Assembly (NCBI RefSeq): GCF_011040495.1
Contig: NZ_CP049037.1
Coordinates: 3,038,001 to 3,102,000 of the forward strand
From: Pseudohalocynthiibacter aestuariivivens
GTDB taxonomy: Bacteria; Pseudomonadota; Alphaproteobacteria; Rhodobacterales; Rhodobacteraceae
Reading direction: 5' to 3'
Length of the DNA stretch: 64,000 nucleotides
Shown: positions 36,853 through 45,505 of the stretch, in pieces
Layout of the letters: each line of letters starts with the position of its first letter
How positions within the stretch are numbered: the stretch's first letter is position 1
Notes under the pieces: generated by a model
What the model saw: the letters and a program-made list of their open reading frames with translations, nothing else
Told to the model about the DNA's origin: nothing
The model's database searches: none
Program-made: the position numbers and the translations under genes

Positions 36853-37828
36853 AAGCGCACTACCAGATGTATCCTCGCTCGATCTCACTCTCGATACGAC
36901 GATCCATGTCTCTGTAATTACAGGTAGTTTGGGTAGTGGAAAAACGACGTTGCTCAACGAGCTTCTATGCAATCCGCACTTCCGCAATACTGCCATCATA
37001 GTGAACGAGTTCGGCGATGTTGGACTGGACCACCACTTGGTCCAGTCTGCCTCCGAAGATACGATCCTGCTTGAAGGTGGGTGTTTGTGTTGTGCGGCCC
37101 AAGGTGATCTTGCCCGCGCAATACGATTGCTTGCAGAACGTCGTGAACGCGCTGAACTTCCGCTATTTGAAAATGTTCTCATCGAGACCAGCGGGCTCGC
37201 AGACCCCGGGCCGATCCTGCAATCCTTTATGATCGACCCTCTAAGGCTCAGCCGGTTCAAGTTCCGTAACCTAGTAACTGTCTTCGACAGTGTTCTGGGA
37301 ATCGAGGCCGCTGAAATCATGCCCGAAGTGCCACGCCAATTGGCTATGGCCGATTTGATATATCTTTCAAAGACCGACGTTGCCAGCGATGACCAACGCA
37401 TGAAAGCGATGGATTTTTGCGCCGCTATAAATGGCTCCCCTATTTCCAACCTCAATACGCTTGCCGCATCGATGTTCGCGGCTGACACAGGTTCGCAAAA
37501 ACGAGAACACGTTCACATAGAACACCAGCAATCTGACTACATCGCTATCCAAGCCAATCTTCGCCGCGCCTTGTCCGACGCAGAACTTCGGCAATGGCTG
37601 GATGCGTTGACGTCAAATCTGGGTTCCGATCTGCTGCGGCTGAAGGGGATCGTTCGCCTCGACACCTTAGAGCAACCGGTACGATTGGACGTCGTGCAGC
37701 ATTTGGTTCAGCTTCCTCGCCCAGTTGAAATCACCGACGCTTCTTGTATTGGAAAGCTCGTGTTGCTCGTACCGCGCAAGAGGCAGACCGACGCAAAGAG
37801 ATTGGTCCAACGTTTGATCGAAAGATAA
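36833..37828 (+). CDS. CobW/COG0523-family metallochaperone GTPase
   Basis: GTPase of 331 residues that should deliver a metal ion to a client protein. Walker A is GSLGSGKTT (31-39), the metal motif is G-C84-L-C86-C87, Walker B lies near ETSGLADP and the base-recognition motif is SKTD. A CobW C-terminal domain is present. It overlaps the M20 gene by 20 bases, so it is produced together with a metal-dependent amidohydrolase, the likely client. That client assignment is inference; COG0523 members usually handle zinc. Confidence 0.88.
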   Translation: MQPGSNRSALPDVSSLDLTLDTTIHVSVITGSLGSGKTTLLNELLCNPHFRNTAIIVNEFGDVGLDHHLVQSASEDTILLEGGCLCCAAQGDLARAIRLLAERRERAELPLFENVLIETSGLADPGPILQSFMIDPLRLSRFKFRNLVTVFDSVLGIEAAEIMPEVPRQLAMADLIYLSKTDVASDDQRMKAMDFCAAINGSPISNLNTLAASMFAADTGSQKREHVHIEHQQSDYIAIQANLRRALSDAELRQWLDALTSNLGSDLLRLKGIVRLDTLEQPVRLDVVQHLVQLPRPVEITDASCIGKLVLLVPRKRQTDAKRLVQRLIER

Positions 37829-37903
37829 GCCTCTCTGGTTGTTTCTTACACCAAAGCGCATCGGCAAACATTTTCCAGCCAGTTACATCGAAAGGGTCCA
37901 ACT

Positions 37904-38785
37904 TTGGCCAGTCATCAAGTACGCGCCGCCTTCTTGGCTCTGTTCGCCTCTGCGGTTCTCAGCTTGATCGATAATTTTGTGGGGCTAGTCGCCGAAGAAG
38001 CTGCGGTCTGGCAGTTTCAAGTCGTTCGCGCCATGATCGCGATCCCACTTTTGCTCGTTATTGGACGTTTGACCGGACAGACATTGCGCCCGGCCAATCT
38101 CCGAAATGTCGCCTTGCGGAGCGTCTGCGTCTCCGTTGGCTTGTTGATCTACTTTGCAGCATTGGGGGCCTTGTCAGTAGCGCAGGCTGGCGCCGGATTA
38201 TTCAGTGCGCCCATATGGGTGCTGCTGCTTTCTGCCCTTCTCTTCAATGTACGAATTACACTGGTCAAGCTGCTTGCAATACTGACGGGGTTCGCTGGGG
38301 TATTGATGCTGCTTCAACCAGATATCGAAGCTCTGAGCATGCTCTCGCTTTTGCCACTGGCCGCTGGTGTGTTCTACGGACTGGGCATGTTGTTGACGCC
38401 ATTTCTTTGCCACGACGAAACACCAGTTGCCTTGGCGATTGGCATCTTTGTCGCCATGGGGGCGATGAGTCTGATCATGCTCATCTATTTTAGCCTGGTC
38501 CCCACCGCGAACCCGACCTTTTTGACCGGAGGTTGGGTGGCACCCACGTCGAGATTTTTCTTTCTCACAGCCTTTCAGGCCCTTGGCGCCGTGATCGCAG
38601 TCATCTGTATCGCCGAAGCTTACCGTATCGGAACTCCGTCCAACGTCGCAGTTTTCGAGTACTCCTTCCTGATCTTCGCCAGCATATGGGGTTTCATGCT
38701 GTGGGGCGTGATGACCGACGCACTCGCGATTTTCGGAATCGCGATCATCTTGGCATCTGGCACATTTCTCGCGTTCAGACAGTAA
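37904..38785 (+). CDS. EamA/DMT-superfamily transporter
   Basis: A 293-residue permease with ten hydrophobic segments in two EamA repeats (second repeat from about 150). Substrate unknown; members export amino acids and metabolites. It lies 75 bases after the CobW gene on the same strand and is probably part of the same unit. The start is TTG at 37904 with AAAGGG upstream. A start inside the first helix would remove membrane sequence, so the TTG is preferred. Confidence 0.83.
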   Translation: MASHQVRAAFLALFASAVLSLIDNFVGLVAEEAAVWQFQVVRAMIAIPLLLVIGRLTGQTLRPANLRNVALRSVCVSVGLLIYFAALGALSVAQAGAGLFSAPIWVLLLSALLFNVRITLVKLLAILTGFAGVLMLLQPDIEALSMLSLLPLAAGVFYGLGMLLTPFLCHDETPVALAIGIFVAMGAMSLIMLIYFSLVPTANPTFLTGGWVAPTSRFFFLTAFQALGAVIAVICIAEAYRIGTPSNVAVFEYSFLIFASIWGFMLWGVMTDALAIFGIAIILASGTFLAFRQ

Positions 38786-38813
38786 ACCAATTGGGTTGTT
38801 GTACAAATGCAGC

Positions 38814-39020
38814 CTATTCAGCAGAGTTTATGGCCACGTCTGGGATAGGAAGCTCCCAAGGTGTGGGTTCGAAGACAACATCGCCGTGACCGATACCCAT
38901 GACAGCCTAGTGGCCGAGGGCGGGCTCCGCGCGCATTTGGCAAAGCGGCAGTCCACCGATGGTGATGCTGGCTGAAGAACATGCGCGTGGCCGTTGGTTG
39001 ATGACCTGCGTACATCCGTC
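38814..39020 (-). pseudogene. C-terminal gene remnant with an in-frame TAG
   Basis: A 69-codon frame on the minus strand reads like protein across one internal TAG (38909-38907). Before the stop it has SITIGGLPLCQMRAEPALGH; after it GIGHGDVVFEPTPWELPIP; it ends with TAG at 38816. There is no upstream start and the frame dies at both ends. I do not recognise the family. It is likely a decayed end of an enzyme gene left when module B was assembled. Confidence 0.35.
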
Positions 39021-39026
39021 AATGTC

Positions 39027-39051
39027 AGGACCGACGCGCTGCGCCGGTCCT
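39027..39051 (-). terminator. stem-loop after the NCS1 permease gene
   Basis: AGGACCG and CGGTCCT form a 7-bp stem around an 11-base GC-rich loop, 15 bases beyond the NCS1 stop. No U-run follows, so it may terminate poorly or protect the mRNA end. Confidence 0.45.
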
Positions 39052-39065
39052 GATCGATTCTACGT

Positions 39066-40478
39066 CTACTTGTAGCCACCGCGCCCGGTTGGCCGGACCA
39101 GAACCACGGTCGCAATCCAGAACACCAATCCACCAAGGAACGCCGCAGGCAACGAGGCCGTGACATATTCATACGGCGCGCGCGACACGTAGCTGATCGG
39201 GTTGAGCAGGTAGACATATGTCACGAACCCTGCCGCCATTCCGAGCAGCCCCGCCGGATTGATACCGAACCAATAGTAGTATTCCGCACCCTCCGATGGA
39301 TCATAGAGTGCGCGCAAGTTCAGCCGCTGTCGCCGCAAGATCAGATAGTCCACGATCTGGACCCCGCACAGCGGCGCAAAGAACACCCCGATGAAGGCCA
39401 CAAATGTGCCGAAGTTATTGAAGAAGAGATCGGGCAGGAAGATCGTGATGATCGCCACCGGGACCAGGCCGATCAGCAATGTCGCAGTCCAGGGCAGGCG
39501 ATCGAATGCCGGCACGGAACGCAGGCCGACCGAGGTGGCATAGACACCTGCGATGGCAGTGCCCAAATTCGCCGCCAGCACGAAAACCAGTGCGATTGAC
39601 CCGTAGAAGCTGCCGCCCAGTTCCACCATCCATTGCGACGGGTCGGAAATCCCGAGGGCGAGGATCGCTGCCAGCCCGATCACGCTGAGCAGGGGTACCG
39701 GCAGGCCCATTCCGAGCATCGCCGGTTTCACCGATGTCGGTGCATCGGGGGCAACCCGCACCATGGCACCGATATAGGGCCACCACGACAGCAGGCTGAC
39801 GATGGCGATCTCCAGGCCGGTGATGTAATCCCAGCGAAGGCTGCCCGACGCGTAGGCCGGAGCCGCGGCGGTGATCTCGGCGGACTTGGTGCTCAACAAC
39901 AGCCAAGTCATCCACGCGCCCACACCGACGATAAAGAAGAACAGTACGTTCGAGATACGCTCGACACCCGTCTTGCCGGTCAGCAACACGCCGAACACCA
40001 GCGTGCAGGCGAGCAACGCCGAGATGATCTGGACGGTCCCGCTGGATGCCTCGGTGATGAGCCCGAGTGTCAGCAACAGTTGCACCGCTGTCTTGCCGAA
40101 AAAGATCAGCAGCAGACAGTTCCAGCCGATGATCGAAGTGTATTGCAGAAAGACCGGGATGATCCAGCCCCGGCTGCCGAATTGGGGTCGCGTGCTGACG
40201 ATGGAATCGATGCCGTAGCGACCAGCGGCAGGCACCACAGCCAGCGTCACCAGCAGCATGCCGATCATCGAGCCCGCGGTCATCGCCGCGAACCCCATCT
40301 TGAGGTTCAGATAGTAGCCGACATATTCTCCGATGATGTAGCACCATGTCGCCGCTGCCGCGACCAGCAGCACGACGCCGATTTCCAGCTGGCTCCAAGT
40401 GCGCTCTGACTTCAACAATGGCCAGTTGGTTTCGTCCGCGCTTTCGCCCGCGCGAGTGGCGGTAGTCTGATCGGTCAT
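39066..40478 (-). CDS. NCS1-family (cytosine/purine-type) permease
   Basis: A 470-residue symporter with 12 hydrophobic segments. NCS1 family features are visible: a GYYLNLKMGFAAMTAGSMIG region in helix 1-2, TWLLL and YGIDSIV segments, and the later TSVGLRSVPAF block. Characterised members carry nucleobases, allantoin and hydantoins. Given the flavoenzyme and aldehyde dehydrogenase beside it, the cargo may be a methylated amine or a related heterocycle; this is inference. ATG 40478 overlaps the TGA of the small membrane protein gene (TGATG), so the two are made together. Confidence 0.87.
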   Translation of the reverse strand: MTDQTTATRAGESADETNWPLLKSERTWSQLEIGVVLLVAAAATWCYIIGEYVGYYLNLKMGFAAMTAGSMIGMLLVTLAVVPAAGRYGIDSIVSTRPQFGSRGWIIPVFLQYTSIIGWNCLLLIFFGKTAVQLLLTLGLITEASSGTVQIISALLACTLVFGVLLTGKTGVERISNVLFFFIVGVGAWMTWLLLSTKSAEITAAAPAYASGSLRWDYITGLEIAIVSLLSWWPYIGAMVRVAPDAPTSVKPAMLGMGLPVPLLSVIGLAAILALGISDPSQWMVELGGSFYGSIALVFVLAANLGTAIAGVYATSVGLRSVPAFDRLPWTATLLIGLVPVAIITIFLPDLFFNNFGTFVAFIGVFFAPLCGVQIVDYLILRRQRLNLRALYDPSEGAEYYYWFGINPAGLLGMAAGFVTYVYLLNPISYVSRAPYEYVTASLPAAFLGGLVFWIATVVLVRPTGRGGYK

Positions 40479-40636
40479 CACATGCCCCCCCAGATGAGCA
40501 GAAGCGCGGGAAAGGCCACGCCCGACAGAAACAGGAACAACCAGTCTTTTACGGCCAGTCGCGGGCTGGTCTCGGCTTCGCGCTCGACCTGCTCTAGGCG
40601 GCGCTCCAGTTCGGGCGCCAGTCTTGAGTTACTCAT
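40478..40636 (-). CDS. 52-residue single-helix membrane protein
   Basis: A short gene with an AGGGAG ribosome site 7 bases before ATG 40636. The N-terminal half is charged and helical (LAPELERRLEQVEREAE), and the C-terminal half is a single hydrophobic helix (about 33-50) with an aromatic-rich end. Its stop overlaps the NCS1 start. No family is recognised. The layout suggests a small subunit or assembly factor for the permease, as seen for small partners of other transporters. Confidence 0.68.
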   Translation of the reverse strand: MSNSRLAPELERRLEQVEREAETSPRLAVKDWLFLFLSGVAFPALLLIWGGM

Positions 40637-40683
40637 CGTCTTTCTCCCTGAATATGTGAGTCACATCGTTATTTACTTCCCGA

Positions 40684-42201
40684 TTATTTTGCCTTCGGGT
40701 GCATCGTGTCGTCCGCGTATGGGAACCACCAGAAATCCTGGGTGTCACAGCGCGGGTCGATCATGATCATCTTGGTTTCGCGGAACGTCTCCAGCCCTTC
40801 GGGGCCAAGCTGCCGCCCCATCCCGCTGAGTTTCGAGCCGCCAAAGGGGCCGGCGTCGTTGTCCAGCAAGGGCGCGTTAACCCAGACCATCCCGGCTTCC
40901 AGATCTTCGGTGGCGCGAATGGTCTCTTCGAGGTCCATCGTGTAGATATTGGCGCCCAGCCCGTATTTGGACGCGTTCGCCAATTCCATCGCCTCGTCGA
41001 AATCACGGACCTTGCAGATCGGCGCGACCGGGCCAAAGCTCTCGTTGTGAAAGACGCTCATGTCGGGTGTGCAATCGACCAGAACGGTCGGCTCCACGAA
41101 CCAGCCCTGGTTGAACCCGGCCGGACGGCTGCCGCCGATGGCGGCACGTGCGCCTTCGCCCATGGCGCCCTTCAGCAGCGTCTCGTAGCGGTCGCGTTCC
41201 TTTGCGGCGACCATCGGCCCCATATCGACCTTGTCGAGGCCATTACCGATCCGCAGTTTCGCGGTCTCGGCGACGAGCTTTTCCACGAATTCGTCATGGA
41301 TGTCCTGATGGACATAAAACCGCTCGGCCGAAACGCAGATCTGCCCGCAATTCATGAAGGCCGAGAATGCCGCAGCGCGCGCCGCGATATCCAGCGGGGC
41401 AGAGGGCATGATCAGGAACGGGTCGTTGCCCGAGGTCTCGATGAGACTAGGCTTGATTCGCTCGCCGCAGGCCGCTGCCACGGCGCGGCCAACCGGGACG
41501 CTGCCGGTGAAGGCGACGACATGGGTGTTGTCATGTTCGACCAGATGCTGGCCCACGCGCCCGCCACCGGTGACAACCTGAAACAACCCGTCGGGCAGGC
41601 TCTTGGTCGCTTCGGCGAACAACAAGGTGGTCAGCGAAGTATATTCAGACGGCTTGACGATCACCGCGTTGCCAGTGGCCAGTGCCGCGCCAGCCTCCCA
41701 CGCCAGCAGAACCAGCGGATAGTTGAACGGCATGATCAGCGCTGCCGTGCCGCGCGGCTGCTTCAGCGTATAGTGGAACTGTCCGGCGACCGCCGGCCCC
41801 ATGACGCGGCCCTGCTCGTTGCGGCCCATCTCGGCGGAATGGCGCAGCGAATGGATGGACCAATCCACCTCGTCGCAAGCTTCCTTGTAGGGTTTGCCCA
41901 TTTCGCGGGTGAGGGCCTCGGCCAGCATGGCGCGCATCTCGCGCAACTTGTCGGCCATCTCATGCATCGCCGCGGCGCGGTCCAGCGCCGAGAAGTCGCG
42001 CCACCATTTGCGCTGCGCCACGGCGCAGCTTGCCAGAGCGTCGTCGATTTCGGCATCGGTGGTCTGCGCGATGCTGCCCAGCACGGCCTCCGTGGCGGGC
42101 TCGATCACGTCCGTAGCATCACTCGCCTTGCTCTTGCGCAGTTGGCCGTCGATGTAGATGTGATGGCTGATGTTTTTCATCTGTTGCGTTACGTCGGTCA
42201 T
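40684..42201 (-). CDS. NAD(P)-dependent aldehyde dehydrogenase
   Basis: Oxidises an aldehyde to the acid. The 505-residue protein has MPFNYPL, catalytic Glu255 within an IETSGNDP variant of the usual ELGGK motif, the nucleotide FTGSVPVGRA motif, and catalytic Cys289 in NCGQICVS. The C-terminal GGSKLSGMGRQLG block is typical. The Thr-Ser-Gly-Asn-Asp variant is found in a subset of the superfamily. It may remove the aldehyde made by the adjacent demethylase-type flavoenzyme, either formaldehyde or an amino-aldehyde. The substrate is not determinable. Confidence 0.9.
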   Translation of the reverse strand: MTDVTQQMKNISHHIYIDGQLRKSKASDATDVIEPATEAVLGSIAQTTDAEIDDALASCAVAQRKWWRDFSALDRAAAMHEMADKLREMRAMLAEALTREMGKPYKEACDEVDWSIHSLRHSAEMGRNEQGRVMGPAVAGQFHYTLKQPRGTAALIMPFNYPLVLLAWEAGAALATGNAVIVKPSEYTSLTTLLFAEATKSLPDGLFQVVTGGGRVGQHLVEHDNTHVVAFTGSVPVGRAVAAACGERIKPSLIETSGNDPFLIMPSAPLDIAARAAAFSAFMNCGQICVSAERFYVHQDIHDEFVEKLVAETAKLRIGNGLDKVDMGPMVAAKERDRYETLLKGAMGEGARAAIGGSRPAGFNQGWFVEPTVLVDCTPDMSVFHNESFGPVAPICKVRDFDEAMELANASKYGLGANIYTMDLEETIRATEDLEAGMVWVNAPLLDNDAGPFGGSKLSGMGRQLGPEGLETFRETKMIMIDPRCDTQDFWWFPYADDTMHPKAK

Positions 42202-42219
42202 AGTGTGTTCCTTTCACGA

Positions 42220-44664
42220 CTATCCGCGAATGCGGTCATTGGTGGGGTCGTAGAACCCCTTGAACTGAACCGAGGCTGGATAGCGCTTGCACGCCACTTC
42301 GACCTCGAATGTGCCTGATTTTAGAAAAACGGCGTCGACCCCATCGGGATGGCTGACATAGCCCATGCCCAGAGAGGCCCCGATCCGGTGCCCGTAACCG
42401 CCCGAGGTGATCGACCCGACGATTGTATCGTCCCGCCAGATTGGTTCCTCGTGATAGAGCAGGGGCGGATCTTCGGGCACGTCGAGCCTCAGCTGGATCA
42501 AACGGCGGGCCTGCGGTTTGGATTCGCGCGCCCTCAGCAGCGCGTCGCGGCCCCGGAATGCCGGCTTGTCCCAGCCCACGGCAAAGCCGAGCCCAGCCTG
42601 AAGCGGTGTGTCCTCTTCGCCGATGTCATGCCCCCAGTGGCGATAGCCCTTTTCCATCCGCAGTGAATTGATGGCGAAATACCCACCATGTCCCAGCCCG
42701 AACGCTGCGCCTGCCTTGGTCAGCACGTCAAAGACATGGCAGGCAAAATCGGCCCCGACATAGATTTCCCACCCCAGTTCACCGACATAGGTCAGGCGGC
42801 TGACGCGGACGCGAGCATAGCCCAGTTCAATCTCGCGGCTGGTGCCAAAGGGGAAGGCGGCGTCGGAAAGATCAGCGCCCGACACGACCTCCAGCAGCGC
42901 GCGCGATTTCGGCCCCATCAGCCCCAGCATTGGCAACCCGGCGGTGATGTCGGTGGCAAAGGCATGGGCGCCTTCCGGGATGCTGCGTGTCAGCCAGGAA
43001 AAATCGCGGGTCTGCGACGCGCCGAGGGTCACGATCATGTAGGTGTCGGGCGCGGTTCGGGTGATGGTGACATCCGCTTCGATCCCGCCACGGTCATTCA
43101 GCCATTGAGTATAGACGACCTTGCCCAGAGGTACATCGACCTCTGCGGCCGAGATGTGGTTCAGCACGCGGCAGGCATCGCGGCCTTGCAGCAGATACTT
43201 GGCAAAGCAGCTCTGGTCGAACAGCGTGACGTTTTCTGCGGTGTTCAGGCATTCGGCGCGCACATCCGGGAACCAGCCTTGCGGGCCGTAAGAATAGCCA
43301 AATTCCTTTGACCGCCCGTCGGCCGCGAAAAAACCGGGCCGCTCGAAACCTGCGGCCTCGGTCATCACCGCACCTTGACTCAGAAGCCGGTCATGCACCG
43401 GGCTTTGACGTACATTGCGCGCGGTCTCGAACTGTCGATAGGGCCAGTGCATCGCAAAGAGCAGGCCCAGCGTCTCCTTGGTGCGGTCGAACAGGTATCG
43501 CGAATTGGATTGAAAGGGCTGCATCCTGCGCACATCCACATCCGCCAGTTCCATCGGTGGATGGCCGTCGCGGATCCATGCAGCCAGCGCCTTGCCGACG
43601 CCGCCAGATGACAGGATCCCAACTGAATTGAACCCGCAGGCGCAAAAGAGATCGCGCACTTCGGGCGTTTCGCCCAAGAGGTAGCGGTCATCAGGTGTGA
43701 AACTCTCGGGCCCGTTGAAGAAAAGCTGTATGCCCGCATCTGCCAGCGCCGGAACGCGCCGGACCGCCATGTCGAGGATCGGCTCGAAATGGTCGAAATC
43801 CTCGGGCAGGGAGTCAAAGCAGAAATCATCCGAGATGCCCTTATGGCCCCACGGCTTGGCTTCGGGTTCGAAACAGCCCAACAGCAGCTTGCCCGCGTCT
43901 TCCTTGTAGTACGAACATTCGTCGCCAAGAAACATTACCGGCAGATCGCGCGGGAGATTCGGGATCGGCTCGGTCACGATGTAGAAATGCTCGGCGGCAT
44001 GCAGCGGCAGCGACACGCCGATATCGCCCGCCAGATCGCGCGACCACATGCCGCCTGCGATCACCACCTTGGCGGCGCGGAGTTCCTCGCCGCCGCGCAG
44101 CACGACGCCGACAGCATGGCCGTTTTCGACCAGAATGCGCTCTACCGGCGCGTTCTCACGTATCGTGACGCCTTTCTGTCGCGCGCCCTTGGCCATGGCG
44201 AGCGTAACGTCCGAGGGATTTACCTGACCATCATTCGGCATCCAGATGCCGCCTGCCAGATCATCCACTTCGACCAGCGGATAGCGTTCCTTAATCTCCC
44301 CGGGGGTGACTTCCTGCGCCTCCAGCCCGAAATTGCGCGCCATCGATGCGCCGCGTTTCAGCTCCTCCAACCTCGCAGCGTGGGTGGCCAGTCGCAGCGA
44401 GCCATTCTGGCGAAATCCGGTGGCCTGCCCGGTCTCGGCCTCCAGCCCGTGGAACAGTTCGCCAGTGTATTTGGCCAGTTCGGTCATGTTCCGCGTGGCG
44501 CGCAACTGTGTGACGAGGCCCGCAGCGTGCCAAGTGGTGCCGCAGGTCAGTTGCTTGCGTTCCAGCAGAACAACATCGGTGATCCCTAGCTGAGCCAAGT
44601 GATAAGCAATCGAACATCCGGCCACTCCGCCGCCGACGATGATGATATCCACGGATTTCGCCAC
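42220..44664 (-). CDS. dimethylglycine/sarcosine-dehydrogenase-like flavoprotein (DAO + GcvT domains)
   Basis: A two-domain enzyme of about 814 residues. The N-terminal DAO domain opens with IIIVGGGVAGCSIAYH and has TTWHAAGL, where the His binds FAD covalently in dimethylglycine and sarcosine dehydrogenases. The C-terminal half is GcvT-like (folate-binding T protein), with YVGELGWEIYV and the RMEKGYRHWGHDI region. It should oxidatively demethylate an N-methyl glycine and pass the one-carbon unit to tetrahydrofolate. GTG 44664 is preferred since GGGGAGGA precedes it; ATG 44682 is upstream in frame. Divergent from the XRE-cupin gene. Confidence 0.9.
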   Translation of the reverse strand: MAKSVDIIIVGGGVAGCSIAYHLAQLGITDVVLLERKQLTCGTTWHAAGLVTQLRATRNMTELAKYTGELFHGLEAETGQATGFRQNGSLRLATHAARLEELKRGASMARNFGLEAQEVTPGEIKERYPLVEVDDLAGGIWMPNDGQVNPSDVTLAMAKGARQKGVTIRENAPVERILVENGHAVGVVLRGGEELRAAKVVIAGGMWSRDLAGDIGVSLPLHAAEHFYIVTEPIPNLPRDLPVMFLGDECSYYKEDAGKLLLGCFEPEAKPWGHKGISDDFCFDSLPEDFDHFEPILDMAVRRVPALADAGIQLFFNGPESFTPDDRYLLGETPEVRDLFCACGFNSVGILSSGGVGKALAAWIRDGHPPMELADVDVRRMQPFQSNSRYLFDRTKETLGLLFAMHWPYRQFETARNVRQSPVHDRLLSQGAVMTEAAGFERPGFFAADGRSKEFGYSYGPQGWFPDVRAECLNTAENVTLFDQSCFAKYLLQGRDACRVLNHISAAEVDVPLGKVVYTQWLNDRGGIEADVTITRTAPDTYMIVTLGASQTRDFSWLTRSIPEGAHAFATDITAGLPMLGLMGPKSRALLEVVSGADLSDAAFPFGTSREIELGYARVRVSRLTYVGELGWEIYVGADFACHVFDVLTKAGAAFGLGHGGYFAINSLRMEKGYRHWGHDIGEEDTPLQAGLGFAVGWDKPAFRGRDALLRARESKPQARRLIQLRLDVPEDPPLLYHEEPIWRDDTIVGSITSGGYGHRIGASLGMGYVSHPDGVDAVFLKSGTFEVEVACKRYPASVQFKGFYDPTNDRIRG

Positions 44665-44710
44665 GCGGTCCTCCCCAACCATGCATTTCGGGATCAGGAT
44701 GAAAGACGCT

Positions 44711-44749
44711 AGTGAACTTTGCAAGTTAAAAGTTCACTTTTATGAACTT
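44711..44749. promoter_or_regulatory. overlapping inverted repeats in the divergent operator region
   Basis: AGTGAACTTT (44711-44720) is the exact complement of AAAGTTCACT (44729-44738), 8 bases apart. The second copy also forms a 7-bp palindrome with TGAACTT at 44743-44749 (AAGTTCA-6-TGAACTT). Three half-sites of AAGTTCA thus alternate between the flavoenzyme and XRE-cupin starts. This is the expected place for the XRE-cupin regulator to act on both directions. Confidence 0.65.
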
Positions 44750-44851
44750 GAAATGACTTATATTCACTTGCTATTGAGGGTTGCAAAGCGCGACCTATAC
44801 TTTCATCAAGCGATAGCCTGCGTCGGCCCGTAAAAACTGCAAAGAGTGCAC

Positions 44852-45505
44852 ATGTCCCACGACCTTCCCAAGGTTCTCCGCCCGTCAAATGTAACCGGGT
44901 GCCTCGACGACGCCGAAGAGCGCGTCAATCTTCGGGATGTACTGGATCTCGATCCGCGCGTGGGTCAGGAAATTCGCGGGTTACGCAAGGCGCGCGACAC
45001 CACCATTGCCGAACTGGGTAAGGCGACCGGCCTCTCCAAGGGCTACCTCAGCCAGATTGAACGCGGTATTTCCAGCCCCTCGGTCAAGGCGTTGCATTCG
45101 ATCAGCCGCGCGCTGGGCGTGACCATCAGTTGGTTCTTTCCACCCGAAACGGACGACCACGAAGAATTGCGCGACATCGTGGTGCGTGCGCACGCACGCC
45201 GCACTCTGTCTTTCGAAAGCGGCATCACCGACGAGTTGTTGTCGCCCAATCTGGACAAGACGATCGAGCTGTTGCGCTGCACCTTTCCCGCCGGATCAGA
45301 GAGCGGGACGGAGCCCTACAACCATCGCGGCGAAGAGGCGGGCATCGTCATCTCGGGGCAATTGGATCTTTGGGTGGATGAGAAGCACCTGCGACTGAAA
45401 GAGGGCGACAGCTTTGCCTTTTCCAGCGAACGTCCGCACCGCTACGCCAATCTTACCGACAGGGACACGGTCGTGATCTGGGCGATCAGCCCGCCGACCT
45501 ACTGA
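44852..45505 (+). CDS. XRE-family regulator with C-terminal cupin domain
   Basis: A 217-residue repressor-type protein. The helix-turn-helix lies at about 36-92 (IRGLRKARDTTIAELGKATGLSKGYLSQIERG pattern), and the cupin at about 140-215 has the HRGEEAG, GDSFAFSSERPHRYAN metal-type motifs. XRE-cupin proteins sense small ligands of amine or sugar catabolism. ATG 44852 follows AAAGAG; GTG 44846 is an alternative. It is divergent from the module B operon and is probably its controller. Confidence 0.9.
   Translation: MSHDLPKVLRPSNVTGCLDDAEERVNLRDVLDLDPRVGQEIRGLRKARDTTIAELGKATGLSKGYLSQIERGISSPSVKALHSISRALGVTISWFFPPETDDHEELRDIVVRAHARRTLSFESGITDELLSPNLDKTIELLRCTFPAGSESGTEPYNHRGEEAGIVISGQLDLWVDEKHLRLKEGDSFAFSSERPHRYANLTDRDTVVIWAISPPTY

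Noticed and set aside
40699..42318. Long plus-strand frame opposite the aldehyde dehydrogenase
   Set aside because: A His/Arg-rich shadow of the minus-strand gene, which has full catalytic motifs.
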